Shown: positions 7,166 to 10,234 of the stretch, in pieces
How positions within the stretch are numbered: position 1 is the first letter of the stretch
Layout: each line of letters opens with the position of its first letter
NCBI GenBank assembly: GCA_027033555.1
Contig: JALVLE010000246.1
Span: 1 to 10,234, forward strand
Origin: Caldifarciminota bacterium
Lineage (GTDB): Bacteria > Hydrothermota > Hydrothermia > UBA1063 > CAJXJZ01
Reading direction: 5' to 3'
Length of the DNA: 10,234 nt
Made by a program: the position numbers and the translations under genes
Notes under the pieces: generated by a model
Database searches by the model: none
What the model was told of the DNA's origin: nothing
Seen by the model: the letters and a program-made list of their open reading frames with translations, nothing else

Positions 7166-7791
7166 TTAAGAAAAAAACGCTAAAAATTCTTCTTATAGGG
7201 TTTATTCTCTTTGAAGCAGGCGTAACTCTCTATACTCTTTCTCTCCCGAAAGAGTATCTTTCCACCTCTACTCTTCTTGCACCAGAGTCGGAAAGTCCGG
7301 GGGTCGTATTAAACACTCCATATGGCCAGCTTCAGAATCCAGAGCTTTCCAATGCTGCAATCTCTTCACAGGCCATACTCGCTCTCCTTAAAAGCAGAAG
7401 GCTCGCAAAAAGGGTAATAGAAAAATTTAACCTGTCGCAAATCTTCAATACCACTAATTCTACACAGCTATTTAAAAAATATTTTAAAAACTTGCTAATA
7501 GATTACGATGCTGATCGTGGTACTATAGTTGTAGGTTTTATCACAACAAACCCATTATTGTCAAAGAATATAGTAGAATTTATGATAAGCCAGCTGGATT
7601 CTCTCAATTCAGAACTAAAACTCACATCAAGAAAGCCTGTTGTAAAGGTAATTGATTTTCCATATCTCCCCAAGCGCAAATACAGGCCTCATCTATCATA
7701 TAATCTTATTACTGGAGCATTTATATATCTGGCAATTGTTCTGGCCATTTTTTCTGTAAAAGAGATATTAAAAGGCATAAAAATTGAATGA
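7162..7791 (+). CDS. Short Wzz-like chain-length determinant / polysaccharide co-polymerase
   Basis: A 209-residue inner-membrane protein with the Wzz layout. A basic N-terminus is followed by TM1 (about residues 8-27), then a strand (YLSTSTLLAP), a periplasmic domain, a Pro-rich pre-membrane segment (FPYLPKRKYRP, about 166-176), TM2 (about 181-198) and a short cytoplasmic tail. RGTIVVGFITTNPLLSKN followed by a helix is the usual membrane-proximal strand-helix unit of these proteins. Such proteins set polymer length together with Wzy and Wzx. Typical members have roughly 300-400 residues because of a long coiled coil; this one has only about 150 periplasmic residues and no cytoplasmic tyrosine-kinase domain. 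The start overlaps the previous stop (ATGA) and lacks a ribosome site, suggesting coupling. The family call rests on topology, the Pro-rich segment and neighbours more than on strong motifs. Confidence 0.75.
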   Translation: MIKKKTLKILLIGFILFEAGVTLYTLSLPKEYLSTSTLLAPESESPGVVLNTPYGQLQNPELSNAAISSQAILALLKSRRLAKRVIEKFNLSQIFNTTNSTQLFKKYFKNLLIDYDADRGTIVVGFITTNPLLSKNIVEFMISQLDSLNSELKLTSRKPVVKVIDFPYLPKRKYRPHLSYNLITGAFIYLAIVLAIFSVKEILKGIKIE

Positions 7792-9005
7792 AAAGACCCT
7801 TTATTATCACCACTTTAACAAGTGTGGCTATCTTAATTTTAAACATTGGAACGGGCATTATCACAGCCAGAGCCCTTGGGCCTTCCGGGAAAGGAATCCT
7901 GCGTACACTCATAATCTGGCCTACTATATTTTCTCAAATAGCTATACTGGGTGCAAATGAGGCCTATATATATTTAAAAAACAATAAACTCCCCCCAAAA
8001 GAACTTCTAAGCTCCGTCTTTTTTACTGTACTTTTCTCATCCATTATATCTGGGATTTTAACTTTTATAATAATTTATGTTGCAGTGGGCAAAAAATATA
8101 CCTATAGCCCTGTGATTCCTCTTCTTTCCATGTTGTATCTTCCTGTTGCAAATATTGTGCAAACAGCACTGTCAATCATGCAGGAGGAATTAAACTTTTT
8201 AAAATACAATATGCTGCGTTTTCTGCTCCCTGTTATATATCTTTTACTCCTTTTTATCAACTACAATCATCTCACTCCTGAAAAATGTTTTACTTATCTT
8301 ATTATGGCGAACCTTCTTCTACTCGTTTTCTCGTTTAACACTTTCAAAAATGTCTCACTTTCCAGTGTCCAAAGGCCAATAATAAGAAGGATAATGAACT
8401 TTGGTATTAAAACACAGCTAACCAATATCATGAGCTCTTTCTCACAACAAACCGATCAGGCAATACTTTCATTAATTGCACCATCATCTTCCCTTGGGAT
8501 ATATTCTGTCGCAGCTTCCATTTCAAAAATAGGGTTTCTTGCACCCAATGCGGCACAAATTGTCCTGTATCCACTCTTATCCAAAGGCAAAATCACAGCA
8601 TGGAAAAAATACTTTTTTTATCTTTCTCTTTTGAATGGATTTTTATTGGCTTTTCTATTTATCAGTATCAGACCTTTAATAATTCTCCTTTACGGAAGAG
8701 CATTTGCACCTGCTGCTGACCTATCCCTCATTTTATTTCTTACTGCCTTTCCTGTATCCCTTATAAATGTGTGTGCTGCCTATTTTAAAGCCAAAGGCAA
8801 GCCATTCACAACAACAAAAGCACAATTTATCATATTCCTGAGCATTTTAATTCTTGCACCCTTAAGCTATCGCATAATGCAACTTAAAGGAATGGCTATT
8901 GCAATATTAGTAAGCTATATAGTTGGAGCCCTTTATTATATTTTTGCATTTAAAAACAGAGAGCACACAAAATGCATCAAAACACTGGACTGTTCTGGAC
9001 AGTAG
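7788..9005 (+). CDS. Wzx-like polysaccharide repeat-unit flippase (MOP superfamily)
   Basis: A 405-residue protein made almost entirely of hydrophobic helices, about twelve by eye, as expected for a Wzx/MviN-type flippase moving undecaprenyl-linked repeat units across the inner membrane. Family features include the N-terminal helix followed by ITARALGPSGKGILRTLIIW. A central loop reads FSQQTDQAILSLIAPSSSLG, then IYSVAASISKIGF, where the Asp and the LGxYs pattern are common in this family. The second half has LLYGRAFAPAADLSLILF and AYFKAKGKPF, again typical. Charged residues sit in short loops between helices. It starts by an ATGA overlap with the Wzz-like gene and has only a weak AAAGG 12 bases upstream. 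Polysaccharide type cannot be inferred from it. Other MOP exporters (MATE) are unlikely given the neighbours. Confidence 0.9.
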   Translation: MKRPFIITTLTSVAILILNIGTGIITARALGPSGKGILRTLIIWPTIFSQIAILGANEAYIYLKNNKLPPKELLSSVFFTVLFSSIISGILTFIIIYVAVGKKYTYSPVIPLLSMLYLPVANIVQTALSIMQEELNFLKYNMLRFLLPVIYLLLLFINYNHLTPEKCFTYLIMANLLLLVFSFNTFKNVSLSSVQRPIIRRIMNFGIKTQLTNIMSSFSQQTDQAILSLIAPSSSLGIYSVAASISKIGFLAPNAAQIVLYPLLSKGKITAWKKYFFYLSLLNGFLLAFLFISIRPLIILLYGRAFAPAADLSLILFLTAFPVSLINVCAAYFKAKGKPFTTTKAQFIIFLSILILAPLSYRIMQLKGMAIAILVSYIVGALYYIFAFKNREHTKCIKTLDCSGQ

Positions 9006-10234
9006 CCATACTCTCTACAATTTTAATGATTTTTTATATCATTAAAGATAGACCCAGAATAGAGTCTCCCATCGTTTTTTCCTTTATTTTATATTTTACT
9101 TATTTTGTTGTAAGTCCCATTCTCAACTTGACCTTGAAAATCCATCAGATACCCCTGCATAACATTTATGATTACTATGCAAAAACAGAGGCTATCTTTT
9201 TAATTGGACTTATTTTCTTTATAGCAGGCTATAGAATTTCTTTAGAAAGGAGAAAAAAACTGATAAGGATAATTCCAGCCTCACCCTTCCTAAAAACCCT
9301 AATAATAAATGCCTTTTTATGGGAAGCTATTGGCATAATAGGATACTACATATGGACAAAACAACTGGGTGTGTCCGTCTTTGTTATAAACCCGCTAAAA
9401 CTGAGTAACTTTTATCTCAAACTCGGTGAAACCTCCCGAAAAGCTACAGGATACCTCGCTCTCTGCCTTCTCTTTCTTATACCAGCTACCTTAATGTTAA
9501 CTGAACTTATAATTCGTAAAGCATATAGATGGCTCTCTTTTAGTTTTATATTTTTCAATTTTGCTCTATTTCTTACAAGAGGTGTAAGATATATACTTCT
9601 TATTGGAGGAGGGAGCCTGTTATTTTACTATATAAAACGAAAAGGTGTGAGAGTAAAAAGGTCTTATGTGATTCTTTCACTCATATTCTTTCTCATATTG
9701 TTTGCTCTGATAGCCTACCTAAGAGGTGCACCATCATTAAAAAAACTCACCTTCAATACAGAATTCATTCTCGCCTTTGTCATATCCTCTGTCTCCCTGT
9801 TTGAGCCCATGGCATCTTTTACCTATTACTTTTCACAAAACCATCCCCATCTTCTCGGAGAAAGCTTTCTTTACACATTTATTCTCCCCATACCAAGATT
9901 ACTATGGCCACACAAACCATACCCTCAGTATCTTAAAATTCTATGGGAAATAACTGGTGGTAGGTACTTTGGATATGCTGTTCCCAATATAGGGGAATAC
10001 TACGCCAACTTTGGCATTGGAGGCGTTGTTGTATTCATGTTCATCCTTGGTTTTTTATTTGGAATAATATACAATATTTACAAAACAGACGAAAGAAATG
10101 TTTTCGTGCTGATGGGTTATTCTATATTTTATTTTTTCATATTTCAAATAATCTCACGTGGGTACTTTCCCCAGATATTTGTCCAATTTTTATATCTATT
10201 CATTCCCATTTTATCCCTTTACACAACCCATTAT
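8972..10234 (+). CDS. Wzy-like O-antigen/repeat-unit polymerase (3' end outside window)
   Basis: The frame starting at ATG 8972 stays open for 421 codons to the right edge, overlapping the flippase gene by 34 bases. The product is a polytopic membrane protein with about ten or more hydrophobic helices, the first at about residues 7-24 (LFWTVAILSTILMIFYII). In the second half are FTYYFSQNHPHLLGESFLY, IPRLLWPHKP (from residue 307) and GEYYANFGIGG (from 341). This 'iPR.lWP.Kp ... GE.y.NFG..G' arrangement is what oligosaccharide repeat-unit polymerases of the Wzy type show in the large periplasmic loop and the helix after it. It would join flipped repeat units on the periplasmic face. ATG 9026 is an alternative start, but it would cut into the first helix. 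The end of the protein is probably close to the edge, since such polymerases are usually 400-450 residues. Confidence 0.86.
   Translation, partial: MHQNTGLFWTVAILSTILMIFYIIKDRPRIESPIVFSFILYFTYFVVSPILNLTLKIHQIPLHNIYDYYAKTEAIFLIGLIFFIAGYRISLERRKKLIRIIPASPFLKTLIINAFLWEAIGIIGYYIWTKQLGVSVFVINPLKLSNFYLKLGETSRKATGYLALCLLFLIPATLMLTELIIRKAYRWLSFSFIFFNFALFLTRGVRYILLIGGGSLLFYYIKRKGVRVKRSYVILSLIFFLILFALIAYLRGAPSLKKLTFNTEFILAFVISSVSLFEPMASFTYYFSQNHPHLLGESFLYTFILPIPRLLWPHKPYPQYLKILWEITGGRYFGYAVPNIGEYYANFGIGGVVVFMFILGFLFGIIYNIYKTDERNVFVLMGYSIFYFFIFQIISRGYFPQIFVQFLYLFIPILSLYTTHY

Overview
The window is a compact, AT-rich, single-strand stretch of a bacterial genome. All eight recognisable genes read left to right, with almost no non-coding DNA. 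The organism looks Gram-negative. One protein carries a Por/type IX (T9SS) type A-like sorting tail, and there is an outer-membrane polysaccharide export protein of the SLBB family with a Wzz/Wzx/Wzy set. The T9SS-like tail, low GC and split P-protein of glycine decarboxylase suggest an FCB-group or related candidate-phylum bacterium (for example WOR-3, Cloacimonadota or Hydrothermae). This placement is an inference from style, not from a marker gene.

Region 1 (1-462) is the end of a large secreted protein: a carboxypeptidase-regulatory-like beta domain followed by a C-terminal sorting domain. A 41-base gap follows, holding the only plausible promoter seen. Region 2 (504-2262) encodes two overlapping MalF/MalG-type permeases of a carbohydrate ABC importer. 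Its binding protein and ATPase are not in the window. Region 3 (2278-3750) is gcvPB, subunit 2 of glycine dehydrogenase, behind the best Shine-Dalgarno site in the window and without its usual partner gcvPA.

Region 4 (3752 to the right edge) is the front of a surface polysaccharide locus. It holds a UDP-sugar 6-dehydrogenase of the UDP-GlcNAc (WbpA/WecC-like) type, a 701-residue export protein with about six SLBB-like repeats, a short Wzz-like chain-length protein, a Wzx-like flippase, and a Wzy-like polymerase running off the window end. These genes abut or overlap at every junction (1-base gap, TAA|ATG, ATGA, ATGA, 34-base overlap), so they are probably translated in a coupled way from one message. 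Together they would make a uronic-acid-type nucleotide sugar, flip lipid-linked repeat units, polymerise them to a set length and export the chain. Glycosyltransferases are not seen and probably lie to the right.

There is no RNA gene, insertion sequence, CRISPR array or convincing terminator, and no gene-free stretch longer than 41 bases. The known families explain nearly all the DNA. The points worth a second look are the gene arrangement (orphan gcvPB, in-frame TAA|ATG junction), the unusual sizes of the export and chain-length proteins, a very stable cUCCGg hairpin inside the first permease gene, and a possible link between T9SS cargo and the polysaccharide.
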